DNA of 64,000 nt. Origin: Pteria penguin (lineage: Eukaryota > Mollusca > Bivalvia > Pterioida > Pteriidae). Location of the stretch: the NCBI GenBank assembly GCA_035048485.1, contig CM068592.1, forward strand, positions 41,386,045-41,450,044. Direction: 5' to 3'. A program made the translations under genes and the position numbers. Shown one piece after another: positions 10,890-23,375 of this stretch. Under the pieces are notes generated by a model. It was not told the origin of the DNA. It made no database searches and worked only from the letters and a program-made list of their open reading frames with translations. Position 1 is the first letter of the stretch, and every line of letters begins with the position of its first letter.

Positions 10890-13800
10890 CAAGGACCTTC
10901 CGCCCACAATGTGGACATTCTACACCAAGGACCTTCCGTTACCGTGCGGACACTCTACACCAAGGACCTTCCGCCCACCATAAGGGCATTCTATACCATG
11001 GACCTTCTGTTACCGTGCGGACGCTCTACACCATGGACCTTCCGCCCACCATGAGGGTATTCTATACCATGGACCTTCCGCCCACCATGAGGGCATTCTA
11101 TACCATGGACCTTCCGCCCACCATGAGGGCATTCTATACCATGGACCTTCTGTTACCGTGCGGACACTCTACACCATGGACCTTCCGCCCACCATGAGGG
11201 CATTCTACACCATGGATCTTCTGTTACCGTGCAGACGCTCTCCACCAAGGACCTTCCGCCCATTCTATACCATGGACCTTCTGTTACCGTGCGGACGCTC
11301 TACACCAAGGACCTTCCGCCCACCATGAGGGCATTCTATACCAAAGACCTTCCGCCCACCATGAGGACATTCTACACCAAGGACCTTCTGTTACCGTGCG
11401 GACGCTCTACACCAAGGACCTTCCGTTACCGTGTGGACGCTCTACAACAAGGACCTTCCGCCTACCATGAGGGCATTCTACACCATGGACCTTCAGTTAC
11501 CGTGCAGACGCTCTACGCCAAGGACCTTCCGCCCACCATGAGGGCATTCTATACCATGGACCTTCCGCCCACCATGAGGGCATTCTTTAACATGGACCTT
11601 CTGTTACTGTGCGGACGCTCTACACCAAAGACCTTCCGCCCACCATGAGGGCATTCTATACCAAGGACCTTCCGCCCACCATGAGGGCATTCTACACCAT
11701 GAAACTTCTGTTACCGTGCGGACGCTTTACACCAAAGACCTTCCGCACACCATGAGGACATTCTACACCAAGGACCTTCTGTTACCGTGCAGACGCTATA
11801 TACCAAGGACCTTCCGTTACCGTGTAGACGCTCTACACCAAGGACCTTCCGCCCACCATGAGGGCATTCCATACCATGGACCCTCTGTTAACGTGCGGAC
11901 ACACTACACCAAGGACCTTCCGCCCACCATGAGGGCATTCTATACCATGAACCTTCTGTTACCGTGCGGACGCTCTACACCAAGGACCTTCCGCCCACCA
12001 TGAGGGCATTCTATACCATGGACCTTCTGTTACCGTGCGGACGCTCTACACCAAGGACCTTCCGCCCACCATGAGGGCATTCTACACCATGGACCTTCTG
12101 TTGCCGTGCGGACACACTACACCAAGGACCTTCCGCCCACCATGAGGGCATTCTATACCATGAACCTTCTGTTACCGTGCGGACACACTACACCAAGGAC
12201 CTTCCGCCTACCATGAGGGCATTCTATACCATGAACCTTCTGTTACCGTGCGGACACACTACACCAAGGACCTTCCGCCCACCATGAGGGCATTCTATAC
12301 CATGGACCTTCTGTTGCCGTGCGGACGCTCTACACCAAGGACCTTCCGCCCACCATGAGGGCATTCTATACCATGGACCTTCTGTTGCCGTGCGGACGCT
12401 CTACACCAAGGACCTTCCGACCACCATGAGGGCATTCTACACCATTGACCTTCTGTTGCCGTGCGGACGCTCTACACCAAGGACCTTCCGCCCACCATGA
12501 GGGCATTCTACACCATGGACCTTCTGTTGCCGTGCGGACGCTCTACACCAAGGACCTTCCGCCCACCATGAGGGCAATCTATACCATGGACCTTCTGTTG
12601 CCGTGCGGACGCTCTACACCAAGGACCTTCCGCACACCATGAGGGCATTCTACACCATGGACCTTCTGTTGCCGTGCGGACACACTACACCAAGGACCTT
12701 CCGCCCACCATGAGGGCATTCTATACCATGAACCTTCTGTTACCGTGCGGACACACTACACCAAGGACCTTCCGCCTACCATGAGGGCATTCTATACCAT
12801 GAACCTTCTGTTACCGTGCGGACGCTCTACACCAAAGACCTTCCGCCCACCATGAGGGCATTCTATACCATGGACCTTCTGTTGCCGTGTGGACGCTCTA
12901 CACCAAGGACCTTCCGCCCACCATGAGGGCATTCCATACCATGGACCCTCTGTTAACGTGCGGACACTCTACACTAAGGATCTTCCGCCCACCATGAGGG
13001 CATTCTATACCATGGACCTTCTGTTGCCGTGCGGACGCTCTACACCAAGGACCTTCCGACCACCATGAGGGCATTCTACACCATGGACCTTCTGTTACCG
13101 TGCGGACGCTCTACACCAAGGACCTTCCGCCCACCATGAGGGCAATCTATACCATGGACCTTCTGTTGCCGTGCGGACGCTCTACACCAAGGACCTTTCG
13201 ACCACCATGAGGGCATTCTACACCATGGACCATCTGTTACCGTGCGGACGCTCTACACCAAGGACTTCAATGTACGGCACGGACGCTCTACACCAAGGAC
13301 CTTCCGTTATCGTGCTGACGCTCTACACCATGGACCTTCCGTTACCGTGCGGACGCTCCATACCCATACCATGGACCTTCTACCTACCATCCACACGCTC
13401 TACACCAAAGGCCTACCGTTACCGTGCGGACGCTCTACACCAAGGACATTCCACCTACCATGCGGACGCTCTACACCAAGGACCTTCCGGTACCAAGCGG
13501 ATGCTCTACACTAAGGACCGTTCACCTGCCTTGTAGACGCACGACACATAGGAACTTCTGTCCACCGTGCGAACGCTCTACTCCAAGGACCTTCCCTCTA
13601 CCATGGGGACGCTCTACATCAAAGTCCTTCTGCTTAATCTGCGGACGCTTTACACCAATAACCTTCCTCCTGCCATGCGAACGTTCTACACTAAGGACGG
13701 TTCGCTTACCGTGCGGACGCTCAACATCAATGCCCTTCAGTCTACTGTGCGGACTCTCTGCACCAATGATCTTCCGCCTACTGTGTGGACTTACTGCACC

Positions 13801-13912
13801 AATCACCTATGACCTTCTGCCTACCGTGCGGACGCACCAAGAATCTTCCGATAACCATGCGGACGCTCCGTATATAAAACCGTTCGCATACCGTGCAAAA
13901 ATCTACACCATG
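10890..13912. repeat. 71-bp dimeric minisatellite array, about 42 copies
   Basis: Each 71-bp unit is two related half-units: a 36-bp half starting 'ccttccgcccaccatgaggg' and ending 'accatgga', and a 35-bp half starting 'ccttctgttaccgtgcgg' and ending 'accaagga'. The centre (about 11.0-13.2 kb) is homogeneous. The 3' part (13.25-13.9 kb) decays to single half-units with many changes. A variant unit with 'attccataccatggaccctc' recurs at 11866 and 12931, exactly 15 x 71 bp apart, so blocks of units have been duplicated. The several open frames of 60-173 codons here are repeat artefacts. Confidence 0.95.
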
Positions 13913-15447
13913 GGGAGACATATATATGTATCAATAAATAAATAAAGCTACACTCAAATGCCGCAAATTTTCGAGCACATGTCCTTTATCAAGTGGATAT
14001 ATATATAAATATATAAATATATTATATATTTATCTATTCATTTAAAACTGCTGGAACAAACTGCAATTTTTTAAAAATACGATTGTATACGGATATTTCC
14101 TTCTTACACATTGTTTGACCCCACAGTCAAATGTTTAAGAAATATGTCGAAGTGAAAATAAAAATGTTGAAATAATACCCGCATCCTCTGAACAATGCTA
14201 TAATTTTTGTGTCATTTTATCGGGTGGCATACAAATGTACAATAGCGTATCACGTTGCGTCTGGAAACGTATGTATTTTTTCATTGGAACAGGGTCAAAA
14301 TCAAATGTGAAAACCTGCAACCCCGACGAGAACTTTTACTTCATGGATATAGTTAAAAGTTGGACAAATTCCGATGAACTGCATACCTATAAGAGGCACT
14401 CTTACACGACTTTATTTGTCATCGACTACAGTCTACTTGGCAATTTGTCTCAAATCTAGATGCATATATCTATATTTGTAATGATTTTCTAGTTGGATTA
14501 TTGTAATGGGGATGAACGGAAGGGGTGGGGCACCACATTGAACATATTCTGAAGTACATGCATTTTTAAATGATAACCATGAGTACAAATGATTCGTACA
14601 TTATTTCGTTGAATTGGCAAATTCTGTCAATTATGTTTCTATGGAAAACATCTGACTGAGCCGTCAGAGAATAGTCGCCATGGACATGCTGATGATAAAA
14701 GAATAAGCACACAATAGGACATCACAATTCCGTCGTAATGCACATGTGGTACCGACTAAAGACGGTCATTTGTGGTACCGACTTGGAACGGCCAATTAAA
14801 GTGACAATAGTCACTCAGTTTGCGTGGTTAACCGGTGAACGGCCCACTTTAAAAAGTTTCAGAGCATGTCTGCATGTAGGCAATAGTAGACAGTTATCAC
14901 ATTGATTATTATTTACACTGCAACGCTCCAAAAAGTTATTTTCACCAATGTAATCAATGCATTTTACAGTAAGGCAGATTGAACGAGATCGTTACCATGT
15001 CCTTTACAACGCGTCAAATGTCGCGAGGTGTTTCTGGGATGAGTGATCAAATATTAAGACAGCTTCCACGTAAACTAGAGGGAATAATATTAAATCCTGT
15101 TTCACTCATCAAAGTCATTTATGTTTTGTAATCGTACATGTAATAGTGAAACTAAACTAATGATAGAATCGCACTATTTAATTTTGATTAATTATACCAC
15201 GTATTTCTTCATATTTTCATACATTTGGTATAAGTTTTGACAATGCTATTGTATAGCTTGAAAACACAAAGAAATCTACAAATGAAATACTTTAGTGTAC
15301 ATTGAGTATATTCGCAATTATATATTGTATATCTATAGCTTGCAGGAATCAGTTCTATATTCCTCATTGAACATATATGATATTGGAAACAAATGTTTGT
15401 TGTCATGCAGCTCTTCCAGCTTTCATTTAAAGACTATGGCTTATGAA
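13913..15447. other. Unique sequence, no supported gene
   Basis: Contains an AT-only stretch at about 13998-14031 and a pair of direct repeats 'tgtggtaccgact' near 14745 and 14774. Open frames of 65-74 codons (14235-14459, 15209-15406, 15295-15519) have no recognisable features. Confidence 0.5.
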
Positions 15448-15534
15448 CCAAGGTCAAGTGACCGCGGTCAAAGTCGCCGGACAGTGATTCTTAAGATCAT
15501 GTATACCATAGTCACGTGACTTATATCAAGGTCA
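15448..15534. promoter_or_regulatory. Two nuclear-receptor type extended half-sites
   Basis: CCAAGGTCA (15448-15456) and TCAAGGTCA (15526-15534) match the extended AGGTCA half-site bound as a monomer by ERR and NR5A type receptors. A CACGTG E-box lies between them near 15513. Their position 300-400 bp upstream of a TATA box makes them worth noting, but such 9-mers also arise by chance. Confidence 0.3.
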
Positions 15535-15630
15535 CAATAACAGTAAGTATTAAATTGTCAGACGTAGCTGTGATTCTCTGGAAAATGCCCTCCTTCAGTC
15601 CTTATTTCATACTTATCCTCTCTGTCATCC

Positions 15631-15840
15631 GATCCCCTCCCAACCCCCACGGAAAAGTCCGGACTTATCCGATCCCCTCCAAACCTCCACGGAAAAGTCC
15701 GGACTTATCAGATCCCCTCCCAACCCCCACGGAAAAGTCCGGACTTATCGGCAACTTCACAACCCCCACGGAAAAGTCCGGACTTATCGGCGACTTCACA
15801 ACCCCCACGGATAAGTCCGGACTTATCGGCGACTTCACAA
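15631..15840. repeat. 39-40 bp tandem repeat carrying AAGTCCGGACTT, 5 copies
   Basis: Five units each contain the perfect 12-bp palindrome AAGTCCGGACTT, at 15655, 15695, 15735, 15774 and 15813, so spaced 40, 40, 39 and 39 bp. In the last copy the palindrome extends to 18 bp (GATAAGTCCGGACTTATC). Flanks change gradually from 'gatcccctcccaac' in the first three units to 'ggcgacttcacaac' in the last two, while the palindrome is invariant. The array is GC-rich against AT-rich surroundings. Open frames on both strands are by-products. Confidence 0.95.
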
Positions 15841-15940
15841 GCCCTATATAAGCCGATTTGATTCTCAGTTTAACCTGTATCCACAGCACTCACCTGCGAT
15901 AAATCTCTATTGATTACCTTAAGTTATTTACGGAGAGGTG
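15841..15940 (+). promoter_or_regulatory. Candidate core promoter and first exon
   Basis: A TATA box TATATAAG lies at 15845-15852. TCAGTT at 15865-15870 resembles an initiator, though it is only about 22 bp downstream; a start near 15875 would give the usual spacing. A splice donor of good quality, GAG|GTGAGG, follows with the GT at 15938-15939, so a short non-coding first exon of about 65-70 bases is possible. The palindrome array ends directly upstream. I could not find a matching coding exon. An LTR-type promoter is an alternative, but no LTR ends were seen. Confidence 0.4.
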
Positions 15941-16277
15941 AGGTTTTATTTTGATAAACTGTTTTATATAACACAAATATAACACAAATTCAACAGATCA
16001 GTTGCTACTAACTTGGGAAATGAACTGCAATTATTCTTCAAACGGTATGACATATAATTTATTTACAAACAAGGTTTTGATTGTCATATTTATACTACAT
16101 CCTTACTCTGTAATTACAAAAACTTATTCTTGTAATATTACGCTGTACTAATAATAACTTCCGATGACACTAGGCAGGTAGAAAAACTGAGGACGATCTG
16201 ACAGAATAAGTAATCATTGTCACTCAGATATTGTTGGCGAATTCCATGACTTATTTTTACCCTTTGAATACCCCTGG

Positions 16278-16363
16278 CTACACAATGATACCTAGCTATA
16301 CAATGATACCTAGCTATACAATGATACCTAGCTCTACAATGATACCTAGCTATACAATGATAT
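16278..16363. repeat. 18-bp tandem repeat, nearly 5 copies
   Basis: The unit 'ctatacaatgatacctag' is repeated at 16278, 16296, 16314, 16332 and 16350 with three substitutions; the last copy is incomplete. Near identity suggests recent expansion. Confidence 0.95.
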
Positions 16364-16784
16364 AAGACATTGATTCTAGGTATTCCTCATTAAAGTCTAC
16401 GCCAACCAACTGTTATAAGGTAAAATGAATTATCTGCAATCGACAAAATAATTCGACTTCAACATACACATACTTTATTACTTGAAAATGTTTCCACTTT
16501 CATGATAGGTATAATTAGGAGGTCAAACCTTCCTGGTGGTCACTTTAGAGTGACTTATCTATCATAGATATATTATATGTACAGTATGTGTACATTACAT
16601 GAACGCATGCATTGTTAATATTTTCGTCCTTTACGCGTGTTCATTTCTATAAAACTGCACACGAGTACTCGAGTAAACGACACTTTCTTTAAATTGTGAC
16701 TGTGTTTATACATAGCTGGCTAAGCATTTTAAAACGAGAGTACGAAGTATGCTGCAACTGGGACGCCCAAGGCAATGTACCACG
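16364..16784. other. Unique sequence, no gene seen
   Basis: TATAAAA at 16648-16654 could be a TATA box but has no other support. Otherwise nothing recognised. Confidence 0.5.
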
Positions 16785-17420
16785 GTCCATGGAGTCCTGG
16801 AGATCACAGCTGAAATCATGTGTCCATGGTCACCACGCTGGATGACAATGTCACCACGGTGGAGGTCCGTGGAGTCCTGGAGATCACAGCTGAAATCATG
16901 TGTCCATGGTCACCACGCTGGATGCCAATGTCACCACGGTAGAGGTCCATGGAGTCCTGGAGATCACAGCTGAAATCATGTGTCCATGGTCACTATGCGA
17001 GATGTCAATGTCACTACGGTAGAAGTCCATGGAGTCCTGGAGATCACAGCTGAAATCGTGTGTCCATGGTCACCACGCTGGATGCCAATGTCACTGCGGT
17101 GGAGGTCCATGGAGTCCTGGAGATCACAGCTGAAATCATGTCTCCAAGGTCACCACAATGGATGCCAATGTCACCACGGTGGAGGTCCTCGGAGTCCCGG
17201 AGATCACAGCTGAAATCATGTGTCCAGGGTCACCACGCTGGATGCCAATGTCACCACGGTGGAGGTCCTTATGATCAGAGCTGCGATTTAGGGTCCATGG
17301 TCACCCAGCAGACGCCAGGGTTACCACGGTAGACGCTGATGGAACCCTATATAACAGAGTTTATATTCCATGTCCAAGATCACCACGATGGACGCCAGGA
17401 TCACCACGGCGGACGTCAGG
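16785..17420. repeat. 80-bp minisatellite, about 7 copies
   Basis: The landmark 'agatcacagctgaaatc' occurs at 16801, 16881, 16961, 17041, 17121 and 17201, exactly 80 bp apart. Inside each unit 'gtccatggtcaccacgctgg' and 'gatgccaatgtcaccacggt' look like a decayed internal duplication of about 27 bp. From about 17290 to 17420 only this shorter internal period continues, in degenerate form. Open frames of 74-90 codons on the plus strand are artefacts. Confidence 0.93.
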
Positions 17421-17423
17421 GTC

Positions 17424-17897
17424 ACAACAGGTGTATAGCCACACACTATCAGAGCAGGTGTATAGCCACATACTATCAGAACAGGTGTATAGCCACACAC
17501 TATCAGAGCAGGTGTAAAGCCACACACTATCAGAACAGTTGTATAGCCACATACTATTAGAACAGGTGTATAGCCACATACTATCAGAGCAGGTGTATAG
17601 CCACACACTATCAGAACAGGTGTATAGTCACATACTATCAGAGCAGGTGTATATCCATACACTATCAGAACAGGTGTATAGTCACATACTATCAGAACAG
17701 GTGTATAGCCACATACTATTAGAGCAGGTGTATAGCCACATACTATCAAAACAGGTGTATAGCCACATACTATCAGAACAGGTGTATAGCCACATACTAT
17801 CAGAGCAAGTGTATAGACACATACTATCAGAACAGGTGTATCGCCACACACTATCAGAGCAGGTGTATAGCCACATACTATCAGAGCAGGTGTATCA
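17424..17897. repeat. 27-bp minisatellite, about 17 copies
   Basis: The unit joins 'gtgtatagccacatactatc' to 'agaacag', with alternating 'cacacactatcagagcag' variants. The period is 27 bp, a multiple of three, so frames stay open on both strands (160 codons plus, 223 codons minus). The unit aligns with the first 28 bases of the 52-bp unit that follows, so the two arrays share an ancestor. Confidence 0.95.
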
Positions 17898-20800
17898 AGA
17901 CAGGGGTCTAACAAATTTGTATAGAAAGTGTCACAGCCACAAAACATCACAACAGGGGAATAATAACATTGTACATGTACATAAAGTGCCACAGCTACAC
18001 AACATCAGGACAGGGGTATAAGAACACTGTATAGAAAGTGTCACAGCCACACAACATCAGGACAGGGGTATAATAGCACTGTATAGAAAGTGTCATAGCC
18101 ACACAACATCAGTACATGGATATAATACCATTATATAGAAAGTGTCACAGCCACAAAACATCAGGACAGTGGTATAATAACACTGTATAGAAAGTTTGAC
18201 AGCCACACAACATCAAGACAGGGGTATAATAACACTGTATAGAAAGTGTCACAGCCACACAACATCAGGACAGGGGTATAATAACACTGTATAGAAAGTG
18301 TCACAACCACACAACATCAGGACAGGGGTATAATAACACTGTATAGAAAGTGTCACAGCCAAACAACATCAGGACAGGGGTATAATAACACTGTATAGAA
18401 AGTGTCACAGCCACACAACATCAGGACAGGGGTATAATAACACTGTATAGAAAGTGTCACAGCCACACAACATCAGGACAGGGGTATAATAACACTGTAT
18501 AGAAAGTGTCACAGCCACACAACATCAGGACAGGGGTATAATAACACGGTATAGAAAGTATCACAGCCACACAACATCAGGACAGGGGTATAATAACACT
18601 GTATAGAAAGTGTCACAGTCACACACCATTAGGTCATGTGTATAATAACACTGTATAGAAAGTGTCACAGCCTCACAACATCAGGACAGAGGTATCATAA
18701 CACTGTATAAAATGTGTCACAGCCATACAACATCAGGGCAGGGGTATAATAACACTGTATAGAAAGTGTCACAGCCACATAACATATCAGGACAGGGGTA
18801 TAATAACACTGTATGGAAAGTGTCATAGTCACACATCAGGACAGGGGTATAATAACACGGTATAGAAAGTGTCACAGCCACACAACATCAGGACATGGGT
18901 ATAATAACACTGTATAGAAAGTGTCACAGCCACACAACATCAGGACAGGGTATAATAACACAGTATAGAAAGTGCCACAGCCACACAACATCAGGACAGG
19001 GGTATAATAACACTATAGAAAGTGTCACAGCCACACAATATCAGGACAGGGGTATAATAACACTATAGAAAGTGTCACTGCCACACAACATCAGGACAGG
19101 GGTATAATAACACTGTATAGAAAGTGTCACAGCCACACAACATCAGGACAGGGGTATAATAACACTGTATAGAAAGTGTCACAGCCACACAACATCAGGA
19201 CAGGGGTATAATAACACTGTATAGAAAGTGTCACAGCCACACAACATCAGGACAGGGTATAATAACACAGTATAGAAAGTGCCACAATCACACAACATCA
19301 GGACAGGGGTATAATAACACTGTATAGAAAGTGTCACAGCCACACAACATCAGGACAGGAGTATAATAACACTGTATAGAAAGTGTCACAGCCTCACAAC
19401 ATCAGGACAGGGGTATAATAACACTGTATAGAAAGTGTCACTGCCACACAACATCAGGACAGGAGTATAATAACACTGTATAGAAAGTGTCACAGCCACA
19501 CAACATCAGGACAAGGGTTTATAACACTGTATAGAAAGTGTCACAGCCACACAACATCAGGACAGGGGTATAATAACACTGTATAGAAAGTGTCACAGCC
19601 ACACAACATCAGGACAGGGTATAATAATACGGTATAGAAAGTGCCACAATCACACAATATCAGGACAGGAGTATAATAACACTGTATAGAAAGTATCACA
19701 GCCTCACAACATCAGGACAGGGGTATAATAACACTGTGTAGAAAGTGTCACAGCCACACAACATCAGGACAGGGGTATAATAACACTGTATAGAAAGTGT
19801 CACAGTCACACACCATCAGGTCATGTGTATAATAACACTGTATAGAAAGTGTCACAGCCTCACAACATCTGGACAGAGGTATCATAACACTGTATAAAAT
19901 GTGTCACAGCCACACAACATCAGGGCAGGGGTATAATAACACTGTATAGAAAGTGTCACAGCCACAAAACATCAGGACAGGGGTATAATAACACTGTATA
20001 GAAGGTGTCACAGCCACACAACATCAGGACAGGGGTATAATAACACTGTATAGAAAGTGTCACAGCCAAACAACATCAGGACAGGGGTATAATAACACTG
20101 TATAGAAGGTGTCACAGCCACACAACATCAGGACAGGGGTATAATAACACTGTATAGAAAGTGTCACAGCCACACAACATCAGGACAGGGGTATAATAAC
20201 ACTGTATAGAAAGTGTCACAGCCACACAACATCAGGACAGGGGTATAATAACACTGTATAGAAAGTGTCACCGCCACACAACATCAGGACAGGGGTATAA
20301 TAACACTGTATAGAAAGTGTCACAGCCACACAACATCAGGCCAGGGTATAATAATACGGTATAGAAAGTGCCACAATCACACAACATCAGGACAGGGGTA
20401 TAATAACACTGTATAGAAAGTGTCACAGCCACACAATATCAGGACAGGGGTATAATAACACTGTATAGAAAGTGTCACAGCCACAAAACATCAGGACAGG
20501 GGTATAATAACACTGTATAGAAGGTGTCACAGCCACACAACATCAGGACAGGGGTATAATAACACTGTATAGAAAGTGTCACAGCCACACAACATCAGGA
20601 CAGGGGTATAATAACACTGTATAGAAGGTGTCACAGCCACACAACATCAGGACAGGGGTATAATAACACTGTATAGAAAGTGTCACAGCCACACAACATC
20701 AGGACAAGGGTATAATAACACTGTATAGAAAGTGTCACCGCCACACAACATCAGGACAGGGGTATAATAACACTGTATAGAAAGTGTCACAGCCACACAA

Positions 20801-21935
20801 CATCAGGCCAGGGTATAATAATACGGTATAGAAAGTGCCACAATCACACAACATCAGGACAGGGGTATAATAACACGGTGTAGAAAGTGTCACAGCCACA
20901 CAACATCAGGACAGGGGTATAATAACACTGTATAGAAAGTGTCACAGTCACACACCATCAGGTCATGTGTATAATAACACTGTATAGAAAGTGCCACAAT
21001 CACACAACATCAGGACAGGGGTATAATAACACTGTATAGAAAGTGTCACAGCCACACAATATCAGGACAGGGGTATAATAACACTATAGAAAGTATCACT
21101 GCCACACAACATCAGGACAGGGGTATAATAACACTGTATAGAAAGTGTCACAGCCACACAACATCAGGACAGGGGTATAATAACACTGTATAGAAGGTGT
21201 CACAGCCACACAACATCAGGACAGGGGTATAATAATACTGTATAGAAAGTGTCACAGCCAAACAACATCAGGACAGGGTATAATAACACGGATTAGAAAG
21301 TGCCACAATCACACAACATCAGGACAGGGGTATAATAACACTGTATAGAAAGTGTCACTGCCACACAACATCAGGACAGGAGTATAATAACACTGTAAAG
21401 AATGTGTAACAGCCACACAACATCAGGACAGGGGTATAATAACACTGTATAGAAAGTGTCACAGCCACACAACATCAGGACAAGGGTATAATAACACTGT
21501 ATAGAAAGTGTCACAGCCACACAACATCAGGACAGGGGTATAATAACACTGTATAGAAAGTGTCACAGCCACACAACATTAGGACAGGGTATAATAATAC
21601 GGTATAGAAAGTGTCACAGCCACACAACATCAGGACAGGAGTATAATAACACTATATAGAAAGTATCACAGCCTCACAACATCAGGACAGGGGTATAATA
21701 ACACTGTAAAGAATGTGTAACAGCCACACAACATCAGGACAGGGGTATAACAACACTGTATAGAAAGTGTCACAGCCACACAACATCAGGACAGGGGTAT
21801 AATAACACTGTATAGAAAGTGTCACAGCCACACAACATCAGGACAGGGTATAATAACACGGTATAGAAAGTGCCACAATCACACAACATCAGGAAAGGAG
21901 TATAAAACACTGTATAGAAAGTGTCAAAGCCACAA
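17898..21935. repeat. 52-bp minisatellite array, about 78 copies
   Basis: The unit runs 'gtgtcacagccacacaacat', 'caggacaggggtataataac', 'actgtatagaaa'. The first units (17898-18110) are intermediate between this and the 27-bp unit. Short deletions give 47-51 bp variants. Variant units recur at regular distance: 'gtcacacaccat' at 18618, 19805 and 20947 (about 1.14-1.19 kb, 22-23 units), and 'caccgccacacaacatcagg' at 20268 and 20735 (467 bp, 9 units). At over 4 kb this is the longest array in the window. The period is not a multiple of three and stops are frequent, so no long frame is open. Confidence 0.96.
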
Positions 21936-23004
21936 CTTTGTCAACCTTACCACCAAATTATATATACCGTGCATATCAATCCATTTGTACTTAAAGAAAA
22001 AAAACTATCCATTAACCCATTTTCTGACTAACGCTCTTAATGCCATAAATAAGGGAGGCAGAAATGTTTATTTTGATGAAGCGATTGTTGATATATTCTT
22101 ACTCAGACAAAGAAATCATAAATCACATCAAATTGCATTTAAATAGCTTGTATTACATTAGAATGTCCTTCATAAATTAAAAATGGCTTTTTGTCATGCC
22201 ATTTTATTATCTATTTATATTATCAGCGTATATTTAAGAATTGCGGGGTCATTGTGATCAGGGCGCACTGCGGTCTTACATCAGGTAGTTTGCACATCTC
22301 AAATTTTAATGACACAGAATAAATGTTGCACTGATCATGAAATTTGACCTCGACCTCCAACTCACTGACGACCTTAATGATTTACGAGGTCAAAAGGTCA
22401 AAGGCATACAGTGCAATTTCACAAGGTATGTGTTGTATACCAAGTGTTATGAATGATATCATAGTGCAATTTACATTGCATAGCAGCCTCTCAACACGTA
22501 GGACTCCGGTCATGTGGAAGATCGCCGAGGTATGCGCTGGTGTTAATTCTATCAGACAGGAAAACCGTGACATTATTCATTTAATGTAAGCTTTATGGCA
22601 ATTCTTATTGTATGTATGTAATCCCAATACCTATTTCAAATATCCTTACTAAAAGTATATAGCATGACTGTTTAAAGCTACATCACCTCGTGTTAAAACC
22701 GTAAAAATATGTACTTCTCTCGTTTTAGCCTTTCTAGCACAAAGGAAAAAATTATATTACAACATTGTTCGCTGCTCAAGAATGTCGGATTAACCGAAGG
22801 TCAGTGCAAGTCGCTACAAATAGTCAAATTTAAAAGTGACAACAATACTAAAACATCTAAACAAATGTTCATTATTTCATATTTTTAAAAATGTTGTTGA
22901 TCATTTGATATTTTTTAAAATGTCGGTGTCACTTTTTGTGCTTCTATATATGCGAAGGAAGTAGGAGGGGTGAGAAAAGTAGAGTTGTTTTTCGTTGCCA
23001 TTTT
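21936..23004. other. Unique sequence with a nuclear-receptor-like direct repeat
   Basis: AGGTCA copies at 22387-22392 and 22395-22400 form a direct repeat with 2-bp spacing; the second also begins a DR1-like AGGTCAAAGGCA. Opposite-strand open frames at 22344-22589 and 22382-22573 have no recognisable domains. No gene called. Confidence 0.45.
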
Positions 23005-23280
23005 TGTTGTTTTCGTTTTCGTTGCCGGTGTTGTTGTTATCGTCGCCGGTGTTGTTGTTATCGTCGCCGGTGTTGTTGTTGTCGCCGGTGTTGTTGTTGT
23101 CGTCACCAGTGTTGTCATTATCGTCGCCGGTGTTGTTGTTATCGTCGCCGGCGTTGTCGTTATCTTCGCCGGTGTTGTCGTTATCGTCGCCGGCGTTGTT
23201 GTTATCGTCGCCGGCGTTGTTGTTGTCGCCGGTGTTGTTGTTGTCGTCGCCGTTGTTGTTGTCGTCGCCGGTGTTTTCAT
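23005..23280. repeat. GTT/GTC/GCC triplet-derived 15-21 bp repeat
   Basis: The unit is built from triplets, typically 'gttatcgtcgccggtgtt' with variable GTT number. On the minus strand it reads as Thr/Pro-rich TPATITT-like repeats within a 202-codon frame (22915-23523) that continues into a serine run. A mucin-like exon is conceivable. I prefer a microsatellite, since three frames on the plus strand and one on the minus strand are open together. Confidence 0.9.
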
Positions 23281-23288
23281 CTCTCCTT

Positions 23289-23320
23289 CTTCATCACCAC
23301 CATCATCATCATCAGGTGAA

Positions 23321-23373
<53 letters not shown>
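23289..23373. repeat. (ATC)n/(GAT)n strand-switching microsatellite
   Basis: ATC triplets (about 23290-23313) switch to GAT triplets (23321-23373) across a short 'aggtgaa' spacer. The two sides are reverse complements and can form a hairpin with a stem of at least 13 bp. Confidence 0.9.

Positions 23374-23375
<2 letters not shown>

Noticed and set aside
16648..16654. TATAAAA as a second TATA promoter
   Set aside because: No initiator, donor or exon follows; a single TATA string in AT-rich DNA is not evidence.
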